Source: Cyclobacteriaceae bacterium
GTDB taxonomy: Bacteria; Bacteroidota; Bacteroidia; Cytophagales; Cyclobacteriaceae
Assembly: GCA_024644875.1 (NCBI GenBank)
Contig: JAHEGY010000045.1
Location: 1-33,571, forward strand
DNA: 33,571 nt
Direction: 5' to 3'
Part shown: positions 16,650 through 25,946 of the stretch, one piece after another
How positions within the stretch are numbered: the stretch's first letter is position 1
How the letters are laid out: every line of letters begins with the position of its first letter
Program-made: the position numbers and the translations under genes
Notes under the pieces: generated by a model
The model's database searches: none
Told to the model about the DNA's origin: nothing
The model's input: only the letters and a program-made list of their open reading frames with translations

Positions 16650-17954
16650 CTATTTAAATTTTGTCATTCCGGGCATAGCTATCGGAGGACCTTCGTATTC
16701 GAGATCCCAGGAGTATTTATCAATTGCAGGCCCCAGGATCTCTTTGGATTTTAAGGCATCCTCATAAGAAATGGTCTGACCGGTATAAGCTGCCATACGT
16801 CCCATAATGGCCAGCATATTACTCTGGGCCATCCAATCCCCATCATTCATCAGGTTTCCAGACCTGATGGAAGCAAATAGTTCATCATGTTCCTGCTGGT
16901 ACATGTCGTTGCCATCGCCCCTGTAACGCCATGGGTTTTCGCCCGTTATCTCATCGATTCTTTTTATCACATCGATAATGGCTTTTCCTTTTGTACCCCA
17001 TACTTCGACATGGTATGAACGTGAACAGTTCTTCTGTTGCCTGGTGATATGGAAAGCTTTTGCCCCGTTCGCATATTCAAATTCTACAGCAAAATGGTCA
17101 TATATATTTCCATAGATCTCCTCTATCCTTACCTGACGCCCTCCAGTCCCCATAGCGGATTTTGGTTGCATATCATTCATGGCCCATGATCCCATATCAA
17201 TACTATGAATGGCTTGTTCTACAATATGATCACCTGATAGCCAATTATAGTAATACCAATTACGCATCTGTTTGGTCATTTGAGTCCAGCCCTCTTCGTA
17301 CGGGATAGACCATAAGGTTCCTGTATTGTATGTACTATACACCGCTTGTACTTCTCCTATTGCTCCATCATGTATTCTTTGAAAAACCTCACGTTTAGGG
17401 GTATGATACCTCCAGCAGAAACCGGAAACAAGTGATATTTTCTTCTCTTTTGCAATCTGAGCCGCAGCGATTACCCTTCGAATACCTTGGGCATCTACAG
17501 CCATTGGTTTTTCACAAAACACATGCTTGCCTGCTGCGATGGCAGCCTCCAACATGGCTGGCCTGAAACTTGGGGGTGTGGTCAGTAAAACCACGTCAAT
17601 ATCGGAAGCCAATACCTTTTTATAGGCATCAAATCCAACAAATTGATGGGATGCATCAACCTGTACCTGATCTCCCCTTTCTTTCTTCAGATTTTCTAGA
17701 CTTTTAGATATACGATCCTCGAAAGCATCTCCCATGGCTGTCAGTACCACATTATTATCTGCTTTTAAAGCCTGATTTGCTGCACCAGTTCCCCTGCCAC
17801 CACAGCCGATCACTCCCACTTTAAGCGTATCGTTATTCATGGCAAATGCTGATTTGCCTGAAATAAAATTCATAGCCAGGGCTGATCCTGCAGCCACTGA
17901 TCCTGTCGTTTTTAAAAACCTTCTTCTCGACGACTTTAGTTCACTGTTTTTCAT
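16650..17954 (-). CDS. Tat-exported Gfo/Idh/MocA family oxidoreductase
   Basis: A 434-aa protein. The signal SSRRRFLKTTGSVAAGSALA is a classic twin-arginine signal, ending near SAFA (residue 38). The Rossmann motif GCGGRGTG is at 50-57 and CEKPMA has Glu148-Lys149-Pro150. The export of a folded protein with bound NAD(P) explains the Tat route, as in glucose-fructose oxidoreductase. The gene is the first of a two-gene operon with the TIM-barrel protein and diverges from the SDR gene across 128 bp. A periplasmic sugar or glycoside oxidoreductase with tightly bound cofactor is the best reading. Confidence 0.93.
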   Translation of the reverse strand: MKNSELKSSRRRFLKTTGSVAAGSALAMNFISGKSAFAMNNDTLKVGVIGCGGRGTGAANQALKADNNVVLTAMGDAFEDRISKSLENLKKERGDQVQVDASHQFVGFDAYKKVLASDIDVVLLTTPPSFRPAMLEAAIAAGKHVFCEKPMAVDAQGIRRVIAAAQIAKEKKISLVSGFCWRYHTPKREVFQRIHDGAIGEVQAVYSTYNTGTLWSIPYEEGWTQMTKQMRNWYYYNWLSGDHIVEQAIHSIDMGSWAMNDMQPKSAMGTGGRQVRIEEIYGNIYDHFAVEFEYANGAKAFHITRQQKNCSRSYHVEVWGTKGKAIIDVIKRIDEITGENPWRYRGDGNDMYQQEHDELFASIRSGNLMNDGDWMAQSNMLAIMGRMAAYTGQTISYEDALKSKEILGPAIDKYSWDLEYEGPPIAMPGMTKFK

Positions 17955-18082
17955 CGTAGTTCTAAAAATTAGTTCCGCTATTAATTAAAAATCAACCCAT
18001 TAAATTAATCCTTAATTTTTTCCTTACCCAATATTTTTATTAAAAGCCTTATTTTTTTAGCTTCAATTATAAATTTTAAACT

Positions 18083-18850
18083 ATGGGACAATTACTTGAT
18101 TTTAATGTTAAAGGACAGGTCGCACTTATTACAGGTGGTGCGAAAGGTATAGGAAGATCATGTGCTCTTGCCCTCGCAGAAGCAGGGGCTGATATTGCAC
18201 TGGGATTAAGAGATATCAACAGCGACAACCAGGTACCGGAAGAAATCAGATCCTTGGGCCGCGAAGTCCTGCCTTTGCAGATGGATGTAGCCAGTTTGGA
18301 TGAGATCAGACAAGCCGTAGCTGATACTATTGAAGAGTTCGGGCGTATCGATATTCTGGTAAATAACGCGGGCATAGCTCCAGCTAATCTGATTGAAGAT
18401 TACACTGAGGAAGATTTTGACCATACGATTAATGTAAACCTGAAAGGAACATTCTTTACCAGCCAGGAGGTTGGGAAGCATATGATCAAAAATAATTCCG
18501 GAAGGATAATCAACCTCGGTTCCCAGGCTGGATATATCGCCCTGCCATCTGAATCGGTATATTGCATGACCAAGGCAGGAATCAGTCATCTGACCAAATG
18601 TTTCGCGGTGGAATGGGCAAAGTACAATATAAATGTTAATGCTGTGGCCCCGACTTTTATAGAGACCCCTGGTACAGAACCCTGGCTGAAAGATCCGGAT
18701 TTCAAGGCAAATGTATTGTCTCAGATAAAACTGGGGAGGATTGGCATACCCCAGGAAGTGTCAAGTGTCGTAGTCTTTCTGGCTTCGCAGGCCTCATCCT
18801 TAATTACCGGGACCACCATTCTTGTTGATGGCGGGTGGACTGCGGTATAA
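18083..18850 (+). CDS. SDR family NAD(P)-dependent dehydrogenase
   Basis: A 255-aa classical short-chain dehydrogenase. TGGAKGIG at residues 17-24 binds the dinucleotide, NNAG is present, and Ser plus YCMTK give the catalytic Ser-Tyr-Lys set. The C-terminus ITGTTILVDGGWTAV is typical of FabG and sugar dehydrogenase-like members. No signal is present, so it is cytoplasmic. It is followed after 105 bp by a Tat-exported Gfo/Idh/MocA gene on the same strand and shares a terminator with it. It may reduce or oxidise a sugar-derived ketone made by the neighbouring enzymes, which is inference. Confidence 0.92.
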   Translation: MGQLLDFNVKGQVALITGGAKGIGRSCALALAEAGADIALGLRDINSDNQVPEEIRSLGREVLPLQMDVASLDEIRQAVADTIEEFGRIDILVNNAGIAPANLIEDYTEEDFDHTINVNLKGTFFTSQEVGKHMIKNNSGRIINLGSQAGYIALPSESVYCMTKAGISHLTKCFAVEWAKYNINVNAVAPTFIETPGTEPWLKDPDFKANVLSQIKLGRIGIPQEVSSVVVFLASQASSLITGTTILVDGGWTAV

Positions 18851-18955
18851 TGATCTAATTAATCACATCACAATATTGTAATTCTGCAAATTAAATTGGA
18901 TTTTTAAAGAACGATTTTTGAATATCCTTTTTTTTGACAATCAAATATTTTTAAT

Positions 18956-20329
18956 ATGAACACATCACGACGTAAATTTATCAGAAAATCAGCTATTGGT
19001 GCTACAGGCCTGTCGATGGCGGCAAGCAGCCTACCCCTTTCCGCCAAGAACTACAAAAACATCTTGGGTGCCAACGACCGTATCAATATGAGTGTAATCG
19101 GTGTAAGGGGACAAGGATTCGGGCATCTCCGGAGATGGGCTTCTATGGCTGCCGTAGATAATGTATATATAAAAACCATATGCGATATCGATGAAAACTT
19201 ATGGGCGGAGCGAATAACGGCTATAGAAGAGATACAAGGTGAAAAACCAGGAACAGAATTCGACCTGAGGAAGGTCTATGATGATAAAGACATAGATGCG
19301 GTATCCATTGCAGCTCCCAATCACTGGCATGCCCTGGCCACGATCTGGGGAGTGCAGGCTGGAAAACATGTTTACGTTGAAAAACCTTCAAACCATAATG
19401 TTTGGGAAGGAAGAAAGATGATCGAAGCGGCTGAAAAATACGACCGTATTGTCCAGGTGGGATTTCAGAACCGTTCCATTGAAAATGTGAGAAAAGCGAT
19501 GCAGTTCCTTCATGATGGAGGCTTAGGTGATGTTTACATGGCCAGAGGACTTTGCTTCAAACCCAGGGATTCATTTGGACAAGCTCCGGATAGTGAGGTT
19601 CCGGCAGGTGTCCATTATGACTTGTGGGTTGGACCAGCAGGTATGTATCCATACAATGAAAAGAAATTCCACTATAACTGGCACTGGTTCTGGGATACGG
19701 GTAATGGAGATATTGGCAACCAGGGGCCGCATCAGTGGGACATCGCACGCTGGGGTATGAATAAGAATGAACATCCGGTTAAGATCAGTTCTTCCGGCGG
19801 ATACTATAAATGGACAGATTGCCCGCAGGAAACTGCCAATACGCAAACCGCAGTCATGGAATATGCCGATGGCAAGATCATGCAGTTTGAGGTACGGGGC
19901 TTATATACCGCCGGGGAAGATAGCATGAGTGTGAAAATAGGCAACCTTTTTTACGGAACAGAAGGATGGATGGAAATCAAAGGCTCTGATTGGAAAACCT
20001 ATATGGGACGAAAGGGAGAACCCGGACCAAGCAGCGATAAACCGGCAGAAGAAGGTAAAGATCTGGGATACCTTGCAGCACCAGGTGGAGGCGGTCACTA
20101 TATGAATTTCATTACTGCTTTACGATCCGGTAAAAAATCTGACCTTACCTGTCCTGTGGAAGAAGGTGTTATTTCATCAGACCTTCCGATACTGGCTAAT
20201 ATCTCATACAGGCTGGGCCGGGATCTATCCTTTGACGGCAAGAAGGAAAAATTTGTAAATGATCCGGAAGCAGATAAGATGCTTACCCGGAAATACAGGG
20301 CGCCTTATACTATTGATAATACTATTTAA
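18956..20329 (+). CDS. Tat-exported Gfo/Idh/MocA family oxidoreductase
   Basis: A 457-aa protein. NTSRRKFIRKSAIGATGLSM is a twin-arginine signal. The nucleotide-binding loop is VIGVRGQGFGHL, and VEKPSNHNVWEGRKM holds the family Glu-Lys-Pro. WFWDTGNGDIGNQGPHQWDI carries the His typical of the substrate pocket of this long subfamily, which is common in Bacteroidota and Planctomycetota. The aromatic-rich stretch suggests a sugar or glycoside substrate. It is the last gene before the terminator at 20356 and probably pairs with the SDR gene. Confidence 0.93.
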   Translation: MNTSRRKFIRKSAIGATGLSMAASSLPLSAKNYKNILGANDRINMSVIGVRGQGFGHLRRWASMAAVDNVYIKTICDIDENLWAERITAIEEIQGEKPGTEFDLRKVYDDKDIDAVSIAAPNHWHALATIWGVQAGKHVYVEKPSNHNVWEGRKMIEAAEKYDRIVQVGFQNRSIENVRKAMQFLHDGGLGDVYMARGLCFKPRDSFGQAPDSEVPAGVHYDLWVGPAGMYPYNEKKFHYNWHWFWDTGNGDIGNQGPHQWDIARWGMNKNEHPVKISSSGGYYKWTDCPQETANTQTAVMEYADGKIMQFEVRGLYTAGEDSMSVKIGNLFYGTEGWMEIKGSDWKTYMGRKGEPGPSSDKPAEEGKDLGYLAAPGGGGHYMNFITALRSGKKSDLTCPVEEGVISSDLPILANISYRLGRDLSFDGKKEKFVNDPEADKMLTRKYRAPYTIDNTI

Positions 20330-20355
20330 ACTCGGTTAGTTTATACTTAATTACG

Positions 20356-20393
20356 AAAGATCATGTTGCTGATAGCGGCATGGTCTTTTTTTA
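20356..20393 (+). terminator. Rho-independent terminator after the Tat oxidoreductase
   Basis: AAGATCATG (20357-20365) pairs with CATGGTCTT with one G-U wobble, continuing inward through TTGC/GCGG, and is followed by a run of T. It separates two convergent operons. Confidence 0.85.
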
Positions 20394-20398
20394 TCTAC

Positions 20399-21121
20399 CT
20401 ACCTTGAAGTTCTAAAGTTCAATTTACCGTAGGACAATGGATTATGAAAACCCGGCGGGGTCCAGGTGGATGCTTCCTTTTTATCAGGATTTTCATCACC
20501 CTCCCCCCTGGTAAAAGTCACGTGCCATGTATCCCCGTCTTTTGGTGGATTGTTGGGTGCAGTATATACCTGGTCAAAGGGAATAGCAATTTCAATGGTC
20601 CAGTGACTGTCCTTGTCCGAAGGATCATTTATTGTACCATCGACCTGTACGGCGCTTAAAAGGCCCTCACAATCCCATTTCCACAACTGCCGGATATCGC
20701 TCCTATCGTTGTGTTTGTTCAATACAAAAAGGTCGAGAATTGTATTCAAAGGATTTATTTCAATCTCAATATATGATTTAGATGATCCATCCGCATTTAT
20801 AAAAAATTCAACTACATTTTCATACCATAGATACGCATCACGTTCTGTCATTTTTGCCCATATATGATCGTCTTCCACATAGAATGCGCCATATAAATAT
20901 TTATCATCCCAAAGCCACTTAAAGGTAGTTTTCTGCCTGGGTTCCGATCCATCCATGTCTATAAACAAAGCCTCCGGGGCATGGTCCCAGGCACCCTCGT
21001 TGATGTGTCCATCGATCTTAATTTCATCTTCAGTTTTATAACACTCATATTGTGGTTTCTCTGCCATATTCCCGGCAATAAGAAAAGTCAGGCCTGACAA
21101 TAATAGGTTCAAAAATATCAT
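20399..21121 (-). CDS. Exported CBM9-like carbohydrate-binding protein
   Basis: A 240-aa protein with a signal peptide (MIFLNLLLSGLTFLIAG) and one domain resembling family 9 carbohydrate-binding modules. Seen features include the opening DEIKIDGHINEGAWDHA, the strand pair FKWLWDDKYLYGAFYVEDD, WYENVVEFFINADG and a C-terminal WHVTFTRGE. The domain makes up nearly the whole protein, so it is a stand-alone binder or an uncharacterised enzyme rather than a module of a xylanase. It lies 11 bp downstream of the deacetylase-like gene, in the same operon. Confidence 0.82.
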   Translation of the reverse strand: MIFLNLLLSGLTFLIAGNMAEKPQYECYKTEDEIKIDGHINEGAWDHAPEALFIDMDGSEPRQKTTFKWLWDDKYLYGAFYVEDDHIWAKMTERDAYLWYENVVEFFINADGSSKSYIEIEINPLNTILDLFVLNKHNDRSDIRQLWKWDCEGLLSAVQVDGTINDPSDKDSHWTIEIAIPFDQVYTAPNNPPKDGDTWHVTFTRGEGDENPDKKEASTWTPPGFHNPLSYGKLNFRTSR

Positions 21122-21132
21122 ATGATAAATAT

Positions 21133-22497
21133 TTATTTTAAGTTTATTTCACTTTTTCCCTTAGGAAGTTTAAAGCACAAAATGGATTCTTTCTTGTCAG
21201 CATAATACGTTGAATCGCTTAATTCCAAAACAGAATTTTTCTTTATTAATGTGATGGTTTTGCTCCCGGTCAATAATTCAGCACCTTTAATTTTTTTATC
21301 AATCTTGATGGTAAACTCTTTTGTTGAGAATGGAGCATCAAATAATATTCTGCTCTTTTCCGCCGAAATTCCGGTCAGTTTTTTGGCAGCCCAATATCTG
21401 GCGATCTCACTAAGAGTCATCCAATAAAGATGGTCATATTTTTTGTGCAACCTTCCAACAACAGTTTTCAATACATTAAATCCAATTTTATCGCCATTAT
21501 AATAAATACCAGGCCAATGACAGACCATAATGGCTGGCTCCTGTTTTTCAATCACTTCCACCATTCTTCCAGAGGAAAGGTCAGGGCTTATGAACTTATC
21601 CGGGTCCCCGGGCTTCAGGCCATCCCATCCGCCGAACCAGTCTCCTGTACAACCGATTATATGAACCGAACATCGCGGATCATTTGTTCCAATCCCGCTA
21701 ACATGAAACAGTTCCGGCTCAACACTCTTTCCAGGATCGGTATAAATATTTCGGAAAAAATGAGGTACTTCGGTTTGATAGACATCCTTCTGGGCTTCGA
21801 GTGTTCCCAGGGCCAGGTTCTCCATATTTTTGCTTCCAAAACCACCTGGGGTAGTGATCCCTTCACAGTATAAACCGGCTTCCTTAAGCACATTCAGTGC
21901 ATAGCCAATATAATCAGCCAGTTCATCAGCACTTTTTGTCTGGCTCCACTCCCAGTTTTCCATATATTCCGGAGTAGCAGAAGGATAAGGCACACCGGTT
22001 TTCGTGTTGATCACCCGGGTATGACTGATCATCTCCGGATGGATATCCCAGTTCGGGGTCATCGTATCTCTTACCAATTTCAGACTTTCTTCGAGGTCAG
22101 TTTTAGACCAGCCTGGTATAAACCTGTGCAGCCACCCTGTGCAAGCCGGGAATGGCACCATGCTGTATTTCCCTTTTACCCCGTTCTCACCACACCAGTC
22201 ACGGAATTCCCGGACAAAATCGTCGGGTATCTCGCGAGGCAGTCTCGTCCAATCCTGAAGATATTGCTGTGGAAATACCTCCGCAAATTGAGGAATCCCA
22301 AAATAGGCCATGTTGACAAGGGCAGTAGAATCATCTATGATAAAACTCACCGGTACCCTGTTTCTTGGATTTAATATTTTAACTTCTGATGCCATATTGT
22401 TAGCTAATAAAGGATTGGAAATACCTGCTGAAATTAATGCAGAGGATGCTAATCCCTTTCGCATGAAATCCCGGCGGGAATTGCTTTTTGGTTTCAT
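21133..22497 (-). CDS. Tat-exported polysaccharide deacetylase-like protein
   Basis: A 454-aa protein starting with a Tat signal, SNSRRDFMRKGLASSALIS. The mature part opens PVSFIIDDST, which resembles NodB motif 1 with paired Asp, and later has HPEMISHTRV and ITTPGGFGSKN, which may stand for the His metal motif and motif 3. These are divergent from classical CE4 motifs, so deacetylase activity is not proven; a catalytically altered NodB-like barrel is possible. A short beta-rich C-terminus (KEFTIKIDKKIKGAELLTG) suggests an added Ig-like module. It is first in a two-gene operon with the CBM9-like protein. Confidence 0.6.
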   Translation of the reverse strand: MKPKSNSRRDFMRKGLASSALISAGISNPLLANNMASEVKILNPRNRVPVSFIIDDSTALVNMAYFGIPQFAEVFPQQYLQDWTRLPREIPDDFVREFRDWCGENGVKGKYSMVPFPACTGWLHRFIPGWSKTDLEESLKLVRDTMTPNWDIHPEMISHTRVINTKTGVPYPSATPEYMENWEWSQTKSADELADYIGYALNVLKEAGLYCEGITTPGGFGSKNMENLALGTLEAQKDVYQTEVPHFFRNIYTDPGKSVEPELFHVSGIGTNDPRCSVHIIGCTGDWFGGWDGLKPGDPDKFISPDLSSGRMVEVIEKQEPAIMVCHWPGIYYNGDKIGFNVLKTVVGRLHKKYDHLYWMTLSEIARYWAAKKLTGISAEKSRILFDAPFSTKEFTIKIDKKIKGAELLTGSKTITLIKKNSVLELSDSTYYADKKESILCFKLPKGKSEINLK

Positions 22498-22722
22498 CTG
22501 TTTAAAATTTTTTGATTTCTAAATGTTCAAAAAATTTGAAGGCATTCAGGAACTCACACAAATTTTCATCATTCTCTTTTGTGAATATAGAAAATGAAAA
22601 TTCATGTTCATTTCATATCTGAAAACTAAAACTATGATTCAATTTAAAAAATATAAGCTTTAAGTTAAATAAAAATCCTGTGTTGCGAGCTTTTTGTCTT
22701 CCTTTTATTATACACCCGATAC

Positions 22723-23457
22723 TTATTTCTTTAAGGATCCTTTATTTAACAGATCATCCGGAATAGGAACGTCGAATTGAATTTCTGTAACAACGAACTC
22801 AGTTCCTTTTCCGTCCTTCAGCATATCCTTGAAAGTCATTTTTCTGGGGTACCATCTTCCCTGAACCCGAACCACATCACTCATTTCCATGCGTTTCAAT
22901 AATTTTCCACTTTTGGCAAACAAGTCCTGTTTCATAGGTATATATTTCTCCTTGTCGACCCAGATCTTTCTTGAATCATACGCGAGATCATCCGTTTTAG
23001 CCTTAAGGTCGATGACCCAGCAGGAAGCGCCATTGAAATCCTCTTCAGCATTTACCACGGCATCATAGCTTTCCTGCATCTTTTTATCATCCAGCATGTC
23101 TTCATAAGACAGATCGGATCCCATAACAGATTGCCTCAGCATATGCCCGCTAATCTTAATGGTACGGTCTGTAGAGGGAGAATACATCCATAACAAATCC
23201 TCAAGCTTTAACATTTTGGTACCTTTTTCCCGGGCCGGTGCCAGATATTCAGTGTAAGAATTATTATCTCCCTCCGACCAGGTTTTCGACTCTATATTCC
23301 GGCTACCTCTCCGGCCATGAATAACCATAGTTGAGGTAAATATCCTGGAGTCGGAGGACATATTCTCATCAATCTTTTCCAGCAATTCAGATCCATCCGG
23401 GTACTGGGCAAATGATATAGTTGATACAAATAAGAATCCCGTGAGTATATTTTTCAT
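22723..23457 (-). CDS. LolA-like outer membrane lipoprotein-sorting protein
   Basis: A 244-aa exported protein (signal MKNILTGFLFVSTISFAQ). The fold features are those of the LolA-like group with long beta strands: STMVIHGRRGSRNIESKTW, EYLAPAREKGTKMLKL, LLWMYSPSTDRTIKISGHM and RKIWVDKEKYIPMKQDLF. Canonical LolA carries lipoproteins or other lipids across the periplasm. It is the last gene of the TetR operon, 47 bp after the second permease, which makes it the likely periplasmic partner of that transporter. The cargo is unknown. Confidence 0.87.
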   Translation of the reverse strand: MKNILTGFLFVSTISFAQYPDGSELLEKIDENMSSDSRIFTSTMVIHGRRGSRNIESKTWSEGDNNSYTEYLAPAREKGTKMLKLEDLLWMYSPSTDRTIKISGHMLRQSVMGSDLSYEDMLDDKKMQESYDAVVNAEEDFNGASCWVIDLKAKTDDLAYDSRKIWVDKEKYIPMKQDLFAKSGKLLKRMEMSDVVRVQGRWYPRKMTFKDMLKDGKGTEFVVTEIQFDVPIPDDLLNKGSLKK

Positions 23458-23504
23458 TTTTTTAAAATTTTCAGTTCTTAAATATTACCTGATTTTTTCC
23501 CTCC

Positions 23505-24779
23505 TCAGGTTTCCAATTCTTTAAATAAATCGGCCGTTTTCCGTCTGTAGATGCCTATTCCACTCAATGCCGTACCCAGAACAGTCGAGAACAAACCTGG
23601 AACAAAGCCAATATAATAGGCTACTGGTGTTATATGCGCTCTATAAACATTGGGTATCATCATGGTTGTCTTTTGAGTAAACTGACTTACGTCAAATCCA
23701 TATACCTGCAGATATAATGCAAATCCCAGGCCAATAATCGACCCGATAAAAGATCCGGCAATACCAATCGCTACGGACTCTGATATCATAGATCTGAACA
23801 CATGCCCTTTATTTTCTCCAATGGCGAGACGAAGTCCATACTCCCCATATCTCCTTATTCCACCCAGCAGGCCGGCATTCCATAGCACAATTGACATCGC
23901 CAGAACGAAAATGAATACAATAATTCCAATCATTGCCTCGGAATAACTTAACATGGCATCCAATTGGTTCTGTTGTCTGAGTGATTGCATTATTGGTGAA
24001 AATTCATCGGTTACATCCAGGAAACGGGCGTTATAATCCTTTACCACCAGCTGAGCTTGCTCATCCTCATAAATCCCATCGTCAAAATATCCAACGATCT
24101 CACTGGCCGCATCCACCATATCCAATGCATATTGTGCATCAGCAAGGTCGATAATAATTGCTCCTCTGTCCATTGCAGACATCCCGAATTCCACCATTCC
24201 CACAACCGTAAAGTTCTGCATGGCCATACTTCCGTACATGGTGGAACTGATGAGGGTGACCGGATCGCCTAATTTCACTTCCAGATTATCTGCAAATTCC
24301 TTACTTATCAAAATCTCACCCGATTCATTGGGAATTTCTCCTGCCATCAGGGAGGTTTGAATATTCATCCGGTCTATTTCCCCTGAATTAGTTGAAAAAA
24401 GATCAATTCCGAGGCCCATTACGGTTCCTTGTGATCTGGTCTCACCATTTTCATCCGGAGCATCAAGCAATCCGCCAAAACGGATCCGGGTCGTAAAATT
24501 CATATCCGAAAAAATGGATTCTGCCTCAGCAATTATATCTTCAGCATTCATTAAAGCCAGATCATTTGGTGATTGGTCAATGTTTTCCAGATAGGACTGT
24601 GACATGATCTTAACATGACCGGTTGAGAACCGGGCATTCACATCGATCATATCACTGAATATCCCAGTAACCCAGCAATGTATTAAAACGGTCAGCGACA
24701 CCCCTACCGTTACCGTAAGTATCGGGAACATACTTCGGTTTCTGTCCCTGATCAATCCTTTTATTAAAAACTTAATCAT
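23505..24779 (-). CDS. ABC transporter permease, FtsX/MacB/LolC-E type (second)
   Basis: A 424-aa permease. One membrane segment near the N-terminus (residues 17-40) is followed by a large periplasmic domain of about 230 residues, then three segments in the FtsX-like C-terminal block (MIGIIVFIFVLAMSIVLWNA; SVAIGIAGSFIGSIIGLGF; VAYYIGFVPGLFSTVLG). The four-segment layout is that of LolCDE and MacB, which move substrate out of the membrane rather than through a channel. Its start overlaps the previous gene's stop by four bases (24776-24779), indicating translational coupling and a heterodimer with that permease. Confidence 0.92.
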   Translation of the reverse strand: MIKFLIKGLIRDRNRSMFPILTVTVGVSLTVLIHCWVTGIFSDMIDVNARFSTGHVKIMSQSYLENIDQSPNDLALMNAEDIIAEAESIFSDMNFTTRIRFGGLLDAPDENGETRSQGTVMGLGIDLFSTNSGEIDRMNIQTSLMAGEIPNESGEILISKEFADNLEVKLGDPVTLISSTMYGSMAMQNFTVVGMVEFGMSAMDRGAIIIDLADAQYALDMVDAASEIVGYFDDGIYEDEQAQLVVKDYNARFLDVTDEFSPIMQSLRQQNQLDAMLSYSEAMIGIIVFIFVLAMSIVLWNAGLLGGIRRYGEYGLRLAIGENKGHVFRSMISESVAIGIAGSFIGSIIGLGFALYLQVYGFDVSQFTQKTTMMIPNVYRAHITPVAYYIGFVPGLFSTVLGTALSGIGIYRRKTADLFKELET

Positions 24780-25936
24780 TGTATTTTTCCTTTTATAGCA
24801 TCCGTTGGATTCATTTTGGCTATTTTCCGGGCAGGTATGTAGCTTACGATAGTAGCCGTTAGCATCACAATTATGATTGTCCCCAGGATCAGTCCCAGGC
24901 TGTATGAAGGATAGATCACTTCACTGATGGCAATTCCAAAATCGTCAGGTTCGTAGGGCATGGCATAACCCACCTTATATTGCATGATCAACAGAGGAAC
25001 TCCATATACTGCACCGACCAGCGCTGCCAGTACACTGTTCATACCCCCTTCAATTGTAAACAATTTCACAACCTGTTTCCGGGTCATCCCCAGGGCAATA
25101 AAGGTGCCGATTTCCTTCTGTCTTCTGAAAATGGATAATATCTGTGTATCAAATATTGCCAGCATTGCCAGCAGTAGCAGCAGGATGTACATGATGGAAC
25201 CTCCCACACTCTTCTGTTTAATGATCTGGTCAAGATCCGCGAGCAGGAAATCCATGGATTTAAAATCCCAGCCTGAAATATTCATATTGTTCAATGATTC
25301 CGACCCCGATACAATCAACGTGGCTTCCCCTTCGGATTGTGTCATTTGTTGAAGGTCTTCCAGTGTCAACCACACATTTCCCTGGTCAACAGAAGGTACA
25401 TCCGTACTGAATATTCCGGCAATACGAACTTCCGTAGCATCAAAAGTACCATTTGAATCTCTCCAGCGTAAAGTGAGATAATCCCCTTCTTTCAGTTTAT
25501 TATTAGTCGCCATCCGTTTTCCTACCAATACCGGGATCTCCCCGTTCTCCTTGATCAGCCTATCGGTAGGCAACCTAAGCACTTGTTGGTCTTTAGCAAT
25601 GCCCTTGAGTATTACACCCTGGATACGGCCTTCAGGGTATATGGTTCCCTGAGTGATCAGTATAGGAGCTACATTTCCCCCAGCCAGGTTATCAGGAATA
25701 CTTCCATGGCTGTCTTCCAGCGTAAACGGATCGTAAGAATCGTATGCTTCATGCCAGTATTGGCCCTGTGCGATTTCCCATGCGATCATGTCCCTTCGAG
25801 CTTGAACATTCCATCCATCGATAAGTCCCTGATACCAGATTATGATCACATATGAAAATGACAAAACAATTACATTGAGCCAGGTTCGTAATCCTGCGCC
25901 AAGTAAGTTTCTCAAAGCAAGTTTTATAGACATCAT
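24776..25936 (-). CDS. ABC transporter permease, FtsX/MacB/LolC-E type (first)
   Basis: A 386-aa permease with an N-terminal membrane segment (WLNVIVLSFSYVIIIW), a periplasmic domain, and a C-terminal FtsX-like block containing IMYILLLLLAMLAIFDTQIL, the loop RRQKEIGTFIALGMTRKQVV and two further segments. The EIGTFIALGMT loop is the hallmark coupling region contacting the ATPase. It starts 10 bp after the ATPase gene and overlaps the second permease. The two permeases differ clearly in sequence, so this is a hetero-complex like LolC/LolE. Confidence 0.92.
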   Translation of the reverse strand: MMSIKLALRNLLGAGLRTWLNVIVLSFSYVIIIWYQGLIDGWNVQARRDMIAWEIAQGQYWHEAYDSYDPFTLEDSHGSIPDNLAGGNVAPILITQGTIYPEGRIQGVILKGIAKDQQVLRLPTDRLIKENGEIPVLVGKRMATNNKLKEGDYLTLRWRDSNGTFDATEVRIAGIFSTDVPSVDQGNVWLTLEDLQQMTQSEGEATLIVSGSESLNNMNISGWDFKSMDFLLADLDQIIKQKSVGGSIMYILLLLLAMLAIFDTQILSIFRRQKEIGTFIALGMTRKQVVKLFTIEGGMNSVLAALVGAVYGVPLLIMQYKVGYAMPYEPDDFGIAISEVIYPSYSLGLILGTIIIVMLTATIVSYIPARKIAKMNPTDAIKGKIQ

Positions 25937-25946
25937 AACCTTAGAT

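Noticed and set aside
22561-22602. 9-bp inverted repeat AATTTTCAT/ATGAAAATT upstream of the deacetylase-like operon
   Set aside because: The arms are low-complexity A/T-rich sequence in a region with several similar words, so chance is likely.
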